From contig NZ_JAFCLZ010000017.1 in assembly GCF_018130165.1 (NCBI RefSeq), positions 1-64,000 of the forward strand: 64,000 nt of DNA, in the 5' to 3' direction. This DNA comes from Bradyrhizobium sp. JYMT SZCCT0180 (GTDB lineage: Bacteria > Pseudomonadota > Alphaproteobacteria > Rhizobiales > Xanthobacteraceae). The stretch's first letter is position 1, and each line of letters starts with the position of its first letter. A program made the position numbers and the translations under genes. The notes under the pieces were generated by a model. It had not been told where the DNA came from and searched no databases. It saw only the letters and a list, made by a program, of their open reading frames with translations. Of the stretch, positions 51,599 to 60,935 are shown piece by piece.

Positions 51599-51661
51599 TC
51601 AGACGAATTCAGGACATTGTAGCATTGCAGCCATAGTAGCATTGCAGACTCAGGCCTTGTC
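51599..51661. repeat. Direct repeat, right copy (pairs with 47454-47504)
   Basis: tcagacgaattcaggacatt continues with a twice-repeated tagcattgcag (51620-51630 and 51637-51647). It matches the 47454 copy at 29 of 32 bases in its first part. It lies in the divergent gap between the DUF1330 and DMT genes. Confidence 0.65.
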
Positions 51662-51696
51662 GCGCAGCGAAAATCCGGCACAACTCCCGCGAGACC

Positions 51697-52632
51697 ATGA
51701 CCAGCCCCGCGCCACTGCCGCCCGCCCGCGATCCGGTCGGCTGGCTCAACAACCAGCCTTATATCCTGCTGACCCTGACCTCGCTGTTCTGGGCCGGTAA
51801 CATCGTGCTGGCGCGGCATGTCGGCGATCACGTGCCGCCAATCACGCTGACTACGATCCGCTGGTTCGGTGTCTTCCTGATCCTGCTGCCGTTTGCCTGG
51901 CCGCATCTCAAGCGCGACTGGAAGGTTTTGCGCGCGCATCTGCCGCTGATGCTGTTCCTCTCGCTGATCGGCTTTGCCTACAACAACGCGATCTCCTTCT
52001 GGGCAATGCAGTACACCCAGGCGCTGAACGCGCTGCTGATCCAGTCGTCCGGCCCGCTATTCGTGGCGATGTGGTCGCTGGTCCTGTTCGGGGTGCGGCT
52101 GACCGGCGCGCAGCTGGCCGGCATTGCCCTTTCGCTGATGGGCGTCCTGACCATCATCCTGCGCGGCGATTTCGGAGCGCTCGCCAGCATCAGCTTCAAC
52201 AAGGGCGACGTGATGTTCGGCTCATCGCTGGTGTCGTTCGGGCTTTACTCGGCGCTGATGCTGCGCCGCCCGGTGACGCATCAGTTATCGCTGATCTCCT
52301 TCACCACCTGCTGCGGCGCGATGATGCTGGTGCCGTTCTCGGTCTGGGAGTTTTCGACCGGTGCCGTGCTGAAATTCGATTTCCTGACGCTGGCCACTTT
52401 GGCCTATGTCCTGATCTTTCCATCGACGCTGGCCTACACGTTCTTCAACCGCGGCCTGGCGCTGATCGGGCCGAACCGCGCCGCGCCGTTCTTCCATCTG
52501 GTGCCCGTGTTCGGCTCGGCGATGGCGATCCTGCTGCTCGGCGAGCAGTTGCGGCTGTTTCACCTGGTCGGCTATGCGCTGGTGCTGGCCGGCGTCGTGA
52601 TCGCGTCAAGGCGCGGCTCGGCGCGGAAATGA
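51697..52632 (+). CDS. EamA/DMT-superfamily transporter, paralogue 2
   Basis: A 311-residue ten-span transporter. It has LTSLFWAGNIVLARHVGDHV, LNALLIQSSGPLFVAMWSLV, FPSTLAYTFFNRGLALIGPN and RAAPFFHLVPVFGSAMAILL. These align closely with the gene at 43197, so the two are recent or conserved paralogues. It is divergent from the DUF1330 gene and followed 110 bp later by a Bug receptor gene. Substrate unknown. Confidence 0.88.
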   Translation: MTSPAPLPPARDPVGWLNNQPYILLTLTSLFWAGNIVLARHVGDHVPPITLTTIRWFGVFLILLPFAWPHLKRDWKVLRAHLPLMLFLSLIGFAYNNAISFWAMQYTQALNALLIQSSGPLFVAMWSLVLFGVRLTGAQLAGIALSLMGVLTIILRGDFGALASISFNKGDVMFGSSLVSFGLYSALMLRRPVTHQLSLISFTTCCGAMMLVPFSVWEFSTGAVLKFDFLTLATLAYVLIFPSTLAYTFFNRGLALIGPNRAAPFFHLVPVFGSAMAILLLGEQLRLFHLVGYALVLAGVVIASRRGSARK

Positions 52633-52742
52633 AAACGCGCGGCTGCGACTTCTCGACCATGCTGTACCGCTTCCGCTTTCCCTCCGGGCAGGCTAGCTTG
52701 CCCGCCAACCCCTCAAAAAAACCAAACGGGAGAAACGACCCT

Positions 52743-53720
52743 ATGATCGCGTCCTTGAAACGATACCGGCGCATGGCGGCGGCAACATCTCTGCTGTTCG
52801 CGCTGGCATCAACGGCTTCCGCGCAGGCTCCGTATCCGAACCGCAACATCACGCTGGTGCTGCCGTTCGCCGCCGGCAGCGGCACTGACACCACGACGCG
52901 CCTGATCTCGAAGGAAATCGGTGTTTCGCTCGGCGTCAGCATGGTGATCGACAACAAGGCCGGCGCCAACGGCTCGATCGCGGCAAGCTATGTCGCCCGA
53001 TCGGCGCCGGACGGCTACACGCTGTTCGTGACGACCAACACGACGCATTCGGCCAATCCGTATCTGCTCAAGACCATGAGCTACGATCCGGTCAAGGATT
53101 TCACGCCGATCGCGCGCACCGGCGACCTGCCCTTCATGCTGGTGATCCATCCCGACGTTCCCGCCAATTCGGTCGCCGAGCTGATCGCACTGGCGAAGAA
53201 GGAGCCGGGCAAATACTCCTATGCCAGCGGCAGCTCGTCGGCGAGCGTCTCCGGCGCGACGTTTGCCCGCCTCGCCGGCATCGATTTGCTGCACGTGCCC
53301 TACAAGAGCTCGCCGCCCGCCTTGACCGACGTCATCGCCGGCCGCGTCTCGATGATGTTCATCGACGTTCCGACCGGCCTGCCCCACGTCAATGCCAAGG
53401 CGCTGAAGGCGATGGCCGTCACCACCAAGAAACCCTCCGCTTTGTTGCCACAGCTCCCCACGATGGACGCCACGGTGAAGGGCTTCGACATCACCTCATG
53501 GCAGGGCTATTTCGGCCCGGCCAATTTGCCGAAGGACATGGTCGCCAAGCTGAACGCGGAAATCCGCAAGGTCATCGAGCGGCCGGACATCAAGAGCCAG
53601 CTCGCCGAGCGCGGCATGGAGGCCTTCTCGAGCACGCCGGAAGAGTTCGACACGTTCCTGAAGGAGCAGCTGGTGCTGTGGGAAAAGCTGATCGCCGACG
53701 CGGGGATCGAGAAGCAGTAG
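52743..53720 (+). CDS. Bug/TctC-family periplasmic binding protein
   Basis: A 325-residue receptor of the tripartite tricarboxylate transporter class. A signal peptide (AAATSLLFALASTASAQAPY) precedes PNRNITLVLPFAAGSGTDTT, VIDNKAGANGSIAASYVARS and DGYTLFVTTNTTHSANPYLL, all typical of Bug proteins. The long upstream frame overlaps the DMT gene and is dropped; a cgggag site is nearby. No TctA or TctB permease genes are adjacent, as is usual for orphan Bug receptors. Confidence 0.92.
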   Translation: MIASLKRYRRMAAATSLLFALASTASAQAPYPNRNITLVLPFAAGSGTDTTTRLISKEIGVSLGVSMVIDNKAGANGSIAASYVARSAPDGYTLFVTTNTTHSANPYLLKTMSYDPVKDFTPIARTGDLPFMLVIHPDVPANSVAELIALAKKEPGKYSYASGSSSASVSGATFARLAGIDLLHVPYKSSPPALTDVIAGRVSMMFIDVPTGLPHVNAKALKAMAVTTKKPSALLPQLPTMDATVKGFDITSWQGYFGPANLPKDMVAKLNAEIRKVIERPDIKSQLAERGMEAFSSTPEEFDTFLKEQLVLWEKLIADAGIEKQ

Positions 53721-53742
53721 GCGTGGCTGACACAGGTGGCTT

Positions 53743-53784
53743 CATCCTTCGAGACGGCCGCCTTGCGGCCTCCTCAGGATGAGG
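53743..53784. repeat. Hairpin repeat family C, copy 4 (short form)
   Basis: Arms catccttcgagacggccgcc and cggcctcctcaggatgag. It follows the Bug gene by 22 bp and is the shortest copy of the family in the window. Confidence 0.8.
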
Positions 53785-53800
53785 TCTGGCACTTGAGATC

Positions 53801-53894
53801 GTAGGGTGGGCAAAGGCGCTCCGCGCCGTGCCCACCATCTATCGATTGACCGTCATCTGCAATGGTGGGCACGCTTGCGCTTTGCCCACCCTAC
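53801..53894. repeat. Hairpin repeat family E (gtagggtgggcaaag)
   Basis: Outer arms gtagggtgggcaaaggcgct and cgcttgcgctttgcccaccc, with inner dyad gtgcccaccat / aatggtgggcac. The terminal ctac contains the amidase stop codon on the minus strand. It lies between convergent genes. Confidence 0.85.
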
Positions 53895-55234
53895 GAAGCG
53901 AGGCCGGTCGGAATACCTGGCTCGAAGCCTAAAGTGGCCTCGATCCATTTCGCCACCCGCAGCATACGATGGTCATTCAGATACGGGCCGACGATCTGAA
54001 GGCCGAGCGGAAGGCCATGCTTGCCGAATCCGGCCGGAAGGGTGACGGCCGGCACGCCGAGCAAGGTCCACGGCGCGCAATATTCCGCGTCGCCGGTATA
54101 GTGCAGCCCGCGCGGGGCTTCGCCAAACGCCGGCAAGGTCAGCACGGCATCATAGCCCGACATTTCCGAAGTCAGCCTGTGGCGCCAGGCGTCCTGGAAC
54201 GCCCTGGCCGCAAGGTAGCCGCTCGCCGAATGCGTCTTGCCGCTCTCGACGAGCGACTTCAGGTGATCACTGGTGCGGTCCGGATAATTTGCGACGAGAT
54301 CCGCGAATATCAATGCAGCCTCGCTCGACAGGATGCAATTGATCGTCGTCCAGTTCGCCTCGTCGAGTTCGGGTAATTCTAGCTCCTCCAGAATGGCGCC
54401 CTCGCCACGCAATTTGTCGATTGCAGCGTCGAACACCTTCTGCTGCTCGCCTTCAACGCGCGACCATTTTGCAAAACGCACGACGGCAAGCCGCGGCTTG
54501 TTCAGCGGCGGCAGGCCGGTGTCAATCTCGACGGTAAAGGCGGACAACGGCCGGCCATGGAGATCGCGATCGCTCGAGCCGGCGAGATGCGACAATGCGA
54601 ACGCGACATCGTCGACGCGCCGGGCAAAGAAACCGACATGGTCAAGCGACGGGCTGAGCGGATGCACGCCGATGCGAGGGATGGCGCCGAAGCTCGGCTT
54701 GAATCCGACAATGCCGTTGAACGCGGCGGGCCGGATGATCGATCCGAGCGTCTGGGTGCCGAGCGCCAGCGGTACCAGTCCCGCGGCAACGGCGGCCGCC
54801 GAACCCGACGAAGATCCGCCCGGCGTATGCTCGCGATTCCAGGGATTGACCGTCGGCCCCGGATGCCGCCAGGCGAATTCGGTCGATACCGTCTTGCCGA
54901 AGATCGTCGCGCCGAGATTGCGCAACCGCTCGACCACCCAGGCATTTGCGGTTGGAACCTGACCGGCATAGACGGGCGAACCGTTCGTCGTCGGCATATC
55001 CGACGTGGCGATGATATCCTTGATCGCCACCGGAATGCCCGAGAGCGGGCCTGGCCGCCGCGCGGTATCGACCGGCAGGTATTCAAACGCTTTCAGCGCG
55101 GGCTCGAGGGCTTTCGCCTTCTGCAGGCACGAGGCCGCATATTCGTCCGCCATGGGCTGGCTGTCGCCAAACAGGCGCAGAAGCTCAAGAACCCCTGCTT
55201 CCGAATTGGATAGACGCGCGCGTCGATCGGTCAT
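53891..55234 (-). CDS. Amidase (amidase signature family)
   Basis: A 447-residue hydrolase with the Ser-cisSer-Lys triad of the signature family: Lys in IPVAIKDIIATSDMPTTNG, the GGSSSGSAAAVAAGLVPLA segment and the nucleophile region LGTQTLGSIIRPAAFNG. The closing IGVHPLSPSLDHVG and PWTLLGVPAVTLPAGF are also family features. No GatB or GatC partner is near, so it is a stand-alone amidase, possibly of amides or carbamoyl compounds. Its stop codon lies inside the family E hairpin repeat. Confidence 0.9.
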   Translation of the reverse strand: MTDRRARLSNSEAGVLELLRLFGDSQPMADEYAASCLQKAKALEPALKAFEYLPVDTARRPGPLSGIPVAIKDIIATSDMPTTNGSPVYAGQVPTANAWVVERLRNLGATIFGKTVSTEFAWRHPGPTVNPWNREHTPGGSSSGSAAAVAAGLVPLALGTQTLGSIIRPAAFNGIVGFKPSFGAIPRIGVHPLSPSLDHVGFFARRVDDVAFALSHLAGSSDRDLHGRPLSAFTVEIDTGLPPLNKPRLAVVRFAKWSRVEGEQQKVFDAAIDKLRGEGAILEELELPELDEANWTTINCILSSEAALIFADLVANYPDRTSDHLKSLVESGKTHSASGYLAARAFQDAWRHRLTSEMSGYDAVLTLPAFGEAPRGLHYTGDAEYCAPWTLLGVPAVTLPAGFGKHGLPLGLQIVGPYLNDHRMLRVAKWIEATLGFEPGIPTGLAS

Positions 55235-55300
55235 GCCAGCTTCCGGGGAGAATTAGCTCAAGAAGGCAGAATAGCAGGCCCGCCCCCGGTCCAAAAGCAT

Positions 55301-55348
55301 CATGCCCGGGACATCGCGAAGACGCGCTTCGCGAAATCCCGGGCATGA
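55301..55348. repeat. Short hairpin repeat, related to family I
   Basis: Dyad catgcccgggacatcgcgaa / ttcgcgaaatcccgggcatg with centre gacgcgc. It lies between the MCP gene and the amidase gene, both on the minus strand. Confidence 0.75.
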
Positions 55349-55370
55349 AGAGATTAGCGCTGAGAACTGC

Positions 55371-57056
55371 TTACGCCGCCCGCACCTTGACGAGGAATTC
55401 GTCGACCGCGTTGCGCAGCATGCCGGACTGATTGTCGAGCTCGCGTGCGTTCGAGAGCACGTCGGACGCCGCCTTGCCGGTGGCTGCCGCCGCCGTGGTG
55501 ACGCCGCCGATATGGGCGCTGATCTCGCTCGATCCCGCCGCCACCGACTGGATGTTGCGCGCGATCTCGCGCGTCGCGTCGCCCTGCTGTTCGATCGACG
55601 TCGAGATGCTCACGGTGATCTCGCTCATCTGCGCGATGGTTTCGCTGATGCCGCCGATCGAGGAGACCGCCTCGCTGGTGGAAGCCTGCATCGCCGCGAC
55701 CTGGGCCGAGATTTCCTCGGTCGCCTTCGCGGTCTGGTTGGCCAAAGCCTTCACTTCGGAAGCGACGACCGCAAAGCCGCGGCCGGATTCACCGGCGCGC
55801 GCCGCTTCGATCGTCGCATTCAGCGCCAGGAGATTGGTCTGCGCGGCGATCGAGTGAATCAGTTTGACGACCTCGCCGATCTTCTCGGCGCCGGTGGAGA
55901 GTGCCTGGACGGTGGAGTTGGTGCGTTCGGCATCGCCGACGGCCTTGCTGGCGATTTCGCTGGAACGCGCCACCTGGCGGGCGATCTCGGCCACCGAGCT
56001 CGACAGCTCTTCGGCAGCGGCCGCGACCGTGCCGACATTGTTGGACGAGCTTTCCGATGCCGATCCAACCGTAGCCGCGCGCGCGCTGGCGTCGCTGGCG
56101 GTCGCCGTCATCGACTGCGCCGTGGTCTGCATGCCGGCGGCAGCCGTCGATACCGAGCGGACGATGCCGTTGACGCTGCGCTCGAAATCGCTGGCGATGT
56201 TCTCCATCGCGGTCCGGCGTTCGGTTGCAGCTCGCGACTGTGTCGCCGCTTCGGCCTGTTCGAGGCCGCGGATCCGCACCGCATTGTCCTTGAAAATCTG
56301 CACGGTCGCCGCCATCGCGCCGACCTCATCGCCGCGCCCGAGACCGGGAATTTCACCGTCGAGCTTGCCGTCGGCCAGCGCCTGCATGCGCGCGCCGAGT
56401 TCGCCGAGCGGCTTTGAGATGCTGCGACCGATCATCCAGGCGATGCTGCCCGCGATCAAGCCGATACCGAGAATGGCGAGCCCCAGCAGCCACGCGATCG
56501 GCTTCAGCTTGGCATCGAGATCGTCGAGATAGGCGCCGGTGCCGACATACATGTCGAAGCCGGGGACCGCCACCGCGTAGCCCATCTTGCGGATCGGCTT
56601 TTCCTCACCGGGCTTCATGTATTCGTAGGTGAGCAGGATCGAACCGTTGGCCTTGACGCCATCCATCAGTTCCTGGGAAAGTTTTCGGCCGTTGGTCACC
56701 ACGTCCATGCGGTTGGTGCCGACCTGCGCCGGATTGGGCGCCATGATGGTGATGCCGTTATAGGCGGTGCCAAACAGATAGCCGGCGCCCTTGTCGTAGG
56801 TCAGGGTGTTTCCGCGCTTGCCGAACTCGGCGATGGCCGCTTCCTTGGTCATCTTGCCGGCATCGACCTCTTTCTTCAGGCCGGCGGCCATGTTGAGCGC
56901 CATATCGACGATCGCCTTGGTCTGGTCGATGCGCGCGTTCAGCATCTCGCGCTGCATCAGGTAGCCCGCGAGCACGCCGGCCGCGCACAGGCCGAACAGC
57001 GTCACCCCCACCAAGATACCAAGCTTGGGGGTGATCTTCAGATTTGTCAGCTTCAC
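55371..57056 (-). CDS. Methyl-accepting chemotaxis protein with Cache domain
   Basis: A 561-residue transducer. GTG at 57056 is chosen because ggag precedes it; the longer frame adds 39 unlikely residues. One span (LGILVGVTLFGLCAAGVLAG) leads to a periplasmic sCache-type domain with GAGYLFGTAYNGITIMAPNP and KPIRKMGYAVAVPGFDMYVG. A second span (AWLLGLAILGIGLIAGSIAW) is followed by a HAMP region and the signalling domain, whose hairpin tip reads LIHSIAAQTNLLALNATIEA and GESGRGFAVVASEVKALA. It should signal to CheA; the ligand is unknown, though Cache domains often bind small organic acids or amino acids. Confidence 0.93.
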   Translation of the reverse strand: MKLTNLKITPKLGILVGVTLFGLCAAGVLAGYLMQREMLNARIDQTKAIVDMALNMAAGLKKEVDAGKMTKEAAIAEFGKRGNTLTYDKGAGYLFGTAYNGITIMAPNPAQVGTNRMDVVTNGRKLSQELMDGVKANGSILLTYEYMKPGEEKPIRKMGYAVAVPGFDMYVGTGAYLDDLDAKLKPIAWLLGLAILGIGLIAGSIAWMIGRSISKPLGELGARMQALADGKLDGEIPGLGRGDEVGAMAATVQIFKDNAVRIRGLEQAEAATQSRAATERRTAMENIASDFERSVNGIVRSVSTAAAGMQTTAQSMTATASDASARAATVGSASESSSNNVGTVAAAAEELSSSVAEIARQVARSSEIASKAVGDAERTNSTVQALSTGAEKIGEVVKLIHSIAAQTNLLALNATIEAARAGESGRGFAVVASEVKALANQTAKATEEISAQVAAMQASTSEAVSSIGGISETIAQMSEITVSISTSIEQQGDATREIARNIQSVAAGSSEISAHIGGVTTAAAATGKAASDVLSNARELDNQSGMLRNAVDEFLVKVRAA

Positions 57057-57296
57057 GGGGGGCACTCCGGGGATGCGCGCGGGACGCGATTGGCGAATTG
57101 ATTCGCCGCACGTTATCGTGCGAGCCTTTAGCGCTTTGTTACGAAGCCGCTCCGTAGAAGCCCGGACATGCAAAAAGCATTGGTCTCTATGCGGCGGGAT
57201 TGTGCGAGAAGCTGATCAGGACGTTTATAATTCGGGGGGCCGCGGCACGCCGCCGCAGCCATAATCAACACCGAAGAGTCAAATCGGGAGCAGGAA

Positions 57297-58340
57297 ATGC
57301 CGAAATTCAGGATATTGACGCCGAAAGGCGCGAGTTTCACGGTCGCCGGCGGCGGCTACGACTATGAAATGGAGGCGCTGGACCCGATCGGGGCCGAGAT
57401 CATCGAAGCGCCGGCCAACGAGGCGGAATTCATCGCCGCCGCCCGCACCGCCGACGCCATCTACGCCAAGGGCATGCGGATCTCGAAAACGGTCATCGAC
57501 GCGCTCGATAATTGCAAGGTCATCACGCTCGGCAGCGTCGGGGTCGACAGCGTCGACGTCAAAGCCGCGACCGCCCGCGGCATCCCCGTCACCAATATCC
57601 CCGACACCTTCATCGAGGAGGTCGCCGACCACGCCATGATGCTGCTGCTCTCGGGCTTCCGCCGCCTGGTCGAGCAGGACAAGATGGTCCGCACCGGCCG
57701 CTGGTCCGAAGGCCGGCCACAGCTTTTGAAGATTCCGCGGCTGATGGGCCAGACGCTCGGCTTCATCTCGTTCGGCCGGGTGGCACGCGCGGTCGCCAAG
57801 CGCGCAGCCCCGTTTGGCCTGCGCATGATCGCCTATGACCCCTTCATCCAGGAAACCCTGATTTCCGACCATGGCGTGCTCCCGGCGACCCTGTCGGAGG
57901 TGCTGTCGCAGTCGGATTTCCTCTCGATGCACGCCCCGGCGCGGCCGGAGGTGCATCACATGCTCGGCGAGAAGCACTTCAAGCAGATGAAGAAGAGCGC
58001 AATCTTCATCAATACCGGCCGCGGCGCCACCGTGAACGAGGAAGCGCTGATCAAGGCGCTGCAGGAGGGCTGGATCGCGCACGCCGCCCTCGACGTGCTG
58101 GAAACCGAGCCGCCGTCACACAACAACCCGATGCTATCAATGGAAAACGTCACGCTGACGGCGCATGTCGCCTCGGCATCGGCACGATTCGACGAGGCGC
58201 GCAAGCGCCGCGTGGGCTACGAATTGTCACTGGTATTGTCCGGCATGTGGCCGGTAAGCTGCGTCAATCCGTCGGTGCTGCAAAACACCTCGCTTCGTCG
58301 CTGGCAACCTGTCAGCATGGACCGGGGGCCCAACAGCTAG
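57297..58340 (+). CDS. D-isomer-specific 2-hydroxyacid dehydrogenase
   Basis: A 347-residue NAD-dependent enzyme of the D-2-hydroxyacid/CtBP group. The NAD motif reads GQTLGFISFGRVARAVAKRA, so the middle Gly of GxGxxG is Ser. Catalytic residues are visible: Arg in INTGRGATVNEEALIKAL, Glu in AALDVLETEPP and His in LTAHVASASARFDEARKR. ITLGSVGVDSVDVKAATARG is the typical substrate-domain segment. It is followed by a sugar-type ABC transporter on the same strand after 156 bp. The substrate is unknown; a sugar-acid role would fit the neighbour. Confidence 0.88.
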   Translation: MPKFRILTPKGASFTVAGGGYDYEMEALDPIGAEIIEAPANEAEFIAAARTADAIYAKGMRISKTVIDALDNCKVITLGSVGVDSVDVKAATARGIPVTNIPDTFIEEVADHAMMLLLSGFRRLVEQDKMVRTGRWSEGRPQLLKIPRLMGQTLGFISFGRVARAVAKRAAPFGLRMIAYDPFIQETLISDHGVLPATLSEVLSQSDFLSMHAPARPEVHHMLGEKHFKQMKKSAIFINTGRGATVNEEALIKALQEGWIAHAALDVLETEPPSHNNPMLSMENVTLTAHVASASARFDEARKRRVGYELSLVLSGMWPVSCVNPSVLQNTSLRRWQPVSMDRGPNS

Positions 58341-58496
58341 GGCCGGCTGAACGCGCTATCTATCGGGCAACGCGGAGAGCGGTCCGCGCCCGGGAAGACG
58401 CACCAGAAAGAAATACCCTTTGGTTCCGCCAGGAACCGGAGGCCGCGAGCTCATTGGCGATCAACGCCGGGAGCAGAAAACAGGGAGACGATAATA

Positions 58497-59837
58497 ATGA
58501 CGATCGATATTACCCGCCGCGAGGCGCTGGCACTGGGTGTTTCCGCCGCCGCGCTGGCCGCCACCGGCGCATCGGCGCAATCACCGATCAAGGCCGCCGA
58601 TGTTCCGGCGCCGAAGTTTGCGATCGAAAAAGGCGCATCCTTGCGCATGCTGCGCCCGGTCCGCTTCGTGCAGGCCGACGAGGACGTGTTCCGCGCCAAT
58701 GCCGCCAAGTTCACCAAGGAGACCGGGGTCGAGGTCAAGGTTGACTTCGTCGGCTGGGAAGACATCAACCAGCAGACCGCGGTGACCTCGAATTCCGGCG
58801 CCGGCCCGGACATGATCATCGGCTTCTCCGACGCGCCGCACATTTACGCCGACAAGCTGGTCGAACTGAGCGACGTCGCCGATTACCTCGACAAGCGCTA
58901 CGGCGGCTGGCTGCCGCTGGCGCAGACCTACGGCAAGCGCAGCAAGGGTAACGCCTGGATCGGATTGCCGTTCGGCGCGACCGCCGGCCCCCTGATCTAC
59001 CGCAAGTCGATCCTGAAGTCGGTCGGCTACGACAAGGTCCCGGAAGATCACGCCGGAATTCTCGAACTGTGCCAGAAGCTGCAGAAGGCCGGCAAGCCTG
59101 CCGGCTTCGCGCTCGGCAACGCCAAGGGCGACGGCAACGGTTTTGCCAACTGGGTGCTGTGGTCGCATAACGCTGCCCTGCTCGATGAATCCGGCAACAT
59201 CGTCATCAACAGCAAGGAGACCATCGCCGCGCTGAAATGGGTCAAGGAACTGTACCCGACCTTCATCGCCGGCACGCCGTCGTGGAACGACGTGAGCAAC
59301 AACCGCGCCTACTCCGCGCAGGAAATCTCGCTGACCGCCAACGGCGTCTCGTTGTATTTCTCGCTGAAGAACGATCCGGCGACCAAGGCGATCGCCGAGG
59401 ACAGCGAGCATCAGTTGCTGCCGAAGGGCAACGCCAAGATCTCGCCGATGGCGGGCCTGACGCTAAACGCGATGCTGTTCAAGCACAGCCAGTATCCCAA
59501 CGCCGCCAAGGCCTTCCTGACATTCATGCTGGAAAAGGACCAGTACGAGCCGTGGCTCAACGCCAACTCCGGCTACTGGTCGCAGCCGCTGGCCGCCTAC
59601 TCCGAGGCCAAGGTCTGGTCGGAAGACCCCAAGGTCGCGATCTTCAAGAACACCATGCAGAGCACGTATTACGACGGCTACAAGGGTCCGATCTCGACCG
59701 CGACGGGTGCTGTCAGCGCCGATTACGTGCTGGTGCAGATGTGCGCAGCGGTTGCGACCGGCGCCTCGACGCCGGAAGCCGCCGCCGCCGAGGCGGAGCA
59801 GCGTGCGAAGCGTTACTTCCGGCGCCAGGAGCGGTAA
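58497..59837 (+). CDS. Carbohydrate-type ABC substrate-binding protein
   Basis: A 446-residue extracellular solute-binding protein (family 1 type). It begins MTIDITRREALALGVSAAAL, a Tat-like signal with TRREAL. Landmarks are VEVKVDFVGWEDINQQTAVT, GAGPDMIIGFSDAPHIYAD and WIGLPFGATAGPLIYRKSIL. It heads a receptor-permease-permease set. A family H repeat sits in the 132-bp gap before the first permease gene. No ATPase gene follows, so a shared ATPase encoded elsewhere is needed. Sugar or polyol is the likely ligand class. Confidence 0.9.
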   Translation: MTIDITRREALALGVSAAALAATGASAQSPIKAADVPAPKFAIEKGASLRMLRPVRFVQADEDVFRANAAKFTKETGVEVKVDFVGWEDINQQTAVTSNSGAGPDMIIGFSDAPHIYADKLVELSDVADYLDKRYGGWLPLAQTYGKRSKGNAWIGLPFGATAGPLIYRKSILKSVGYDKVPEDHAGILELCQKLQKAGKPAGFALGNAKGDGNGFANWVLWSHNAALLDESGNIVINSKETIAALKWVKELYPTFIAGTPSWNDVSNNRAYSAQEISLTANGVSLYFSLKNDPATKAIAEDSEHQLLPKGNAKISPMAGLTLNAMLFKHSQYPNAAKAFLTFMLEKDQYEPWLNANSGYWSQPLAAYSEAKVWSEDPKVAIFKNTMQSTYYDGYKGPISTATGAVSADYVLVQMCAAVATGASTPEAAAAEAEQRAKRYFRRQER

Positions 59838-59863
59838 CGGCGCGCCGTTGCAGAAGTAAATTC

Positions 59864-59944
59864 CGTCATTCCGGGATGGTGCGTAAGCACCAGACCCGGA
59901 ATCTCGAGATTCCGGGTTCGGTCCTGCGGACCAGCCCGGAATGA
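59864..59944. repeat. Hairpin repeat family H, copy 2
   Basis: Dyads gtcattccgggatggtgcgt, ccggaatctcgagattccgg and the closing accagcccggaatgac. It is inserted between the binding-protein gene and the first permease gene of one operon, so it could uncouple their expression. Confidence 0.8.
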
Positions 59945-59969
59945 CTGGGACACCTAGGACAACCATCTG

Positions 59970-60935
59970 ATGTCTGTGACGACCCTACCTTCTCGACCTC
60001 GACGCATCATTGAGCAGCGGCAACCGGGCTGGATCGTGCGCCTGTTCGACTACAAGCCGTTCCTGATCGTGATGTGCCTTGCGCCGGCGATCGGCCTCTT
60101 GGCGGTGTTTCTCACCTACCCGCTCGGCCTCGGCGTCTGGCTCGCCTTCACCGATACCACCATCGGCCAGCGCGGCGTCTTCATCGGCCTGGAGAATTTC
60201 CAGTATCTGCTGAAGGATCCCTTGTGGTGGAACGCGGTGTTCTACAGCGTGTTCTACACCGCGGTCGCGACCATCGGGAAATTTGCGCTCGGCTTCTGGC
60301 TGGCGCTGCTGCTCAACAACCACTTCCCGCTCAAGAGCCTGCTCCGCGCCATCATCCTGCTGCCGTGGATCGTGCCGACGGTGCTGTCGGCGCTGGCGTT
60401 CTGGTGGATCTACGATCCGCAATTCTCGATCATTTCCTATCTTTTGGTCGACGTGCTGCACGTCCGCACCACCAACATCGACTTCCTGGGCACGCCGTGG
60501 CCGGCGCGTTTCTCGCTGATCGTCGCCAATATCTGGCGCGGCATTCCGTTCGTGGCGATCTCGCTGCTGGCGGGCCTGCAGACCATCTCGCCCTCGCTCT
60601 ATGAGGCGGCGATGCTCGACGGCGCCACCGCCTGGCAGCGCTTCCGCTTCATCACGCTGCCGATGATGATGCCGATTCTCGCCATCGTGATGACCTTCTC
60701 GATCATCTTCACCTTCACCGACTTCCAGCTCGTCTACGCCATTACCCGCGGCGGGCCGGTCAACTCGACGCATCTCTTGGCGACGCTGGCGTTCCAGCGC
60801 GGCATCGCCGGCGGCGAGCTCGGCGAGGGTGCGGCGATCGCGGTGTCGATGATCCCGTTCCTCGTTTTCGCGACGTTGTTCAGCTACTTCGGCCTCGCCC
60901 GCCGCAAATGGCAGCAAGGAGAAGCCAATGACTGA
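59970..60935 (+). CDS. ABC transporter permease, MalF/UgpA type
   Basis: A 321-residue inner-membrane permease with six spans. It contains FLIVMCLAPAIGLLAVFLTY, PWIVPTVLSALAFWWIYDPQ and the ATPase-contact loop SLYEAAMLDGATAWQRFRF followed by TLPMMMPILAIVMTFSIIFT. This places it with CUT1 sugar permeases. It overlaps the next permease gene by 8 bp. Confidence 0.92.
   Translation: MSVTTLPSRPRRIIEQRQPGWIVRLFDYKPFLIVMCLAPAIGLLAVFLTYPLGLGVWLAFTDTTIGQRGVFIGLENFQYLLKDPLWWNAVFYSVFYTAVATIGKFALGFWLALLLNNHFPLKSLLRAIILLPWIVPTVLSALAFWWIYDPQFSIISYLLVDVLHVRTTNIDFLGTPWPARFSLIVANIWRGIPFVAISLLAGLQTISPSLYEAAMLDGATAWQRFRFITLPMMMPILAIVMTFSIIFTFTDFQLVYAITRGGPVNSTHLLATLAFQRGIAGGELGEGAAIAVSMIPFLVFATLFSYFGLARRKWQQGEAND

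Noticed and set aside
52071..52742. N-terminal extension of the Bug receptor frame
   Set aside because: It overlaps the DMT transporter gene and adds no signal peptide; the start at 52743 has both.
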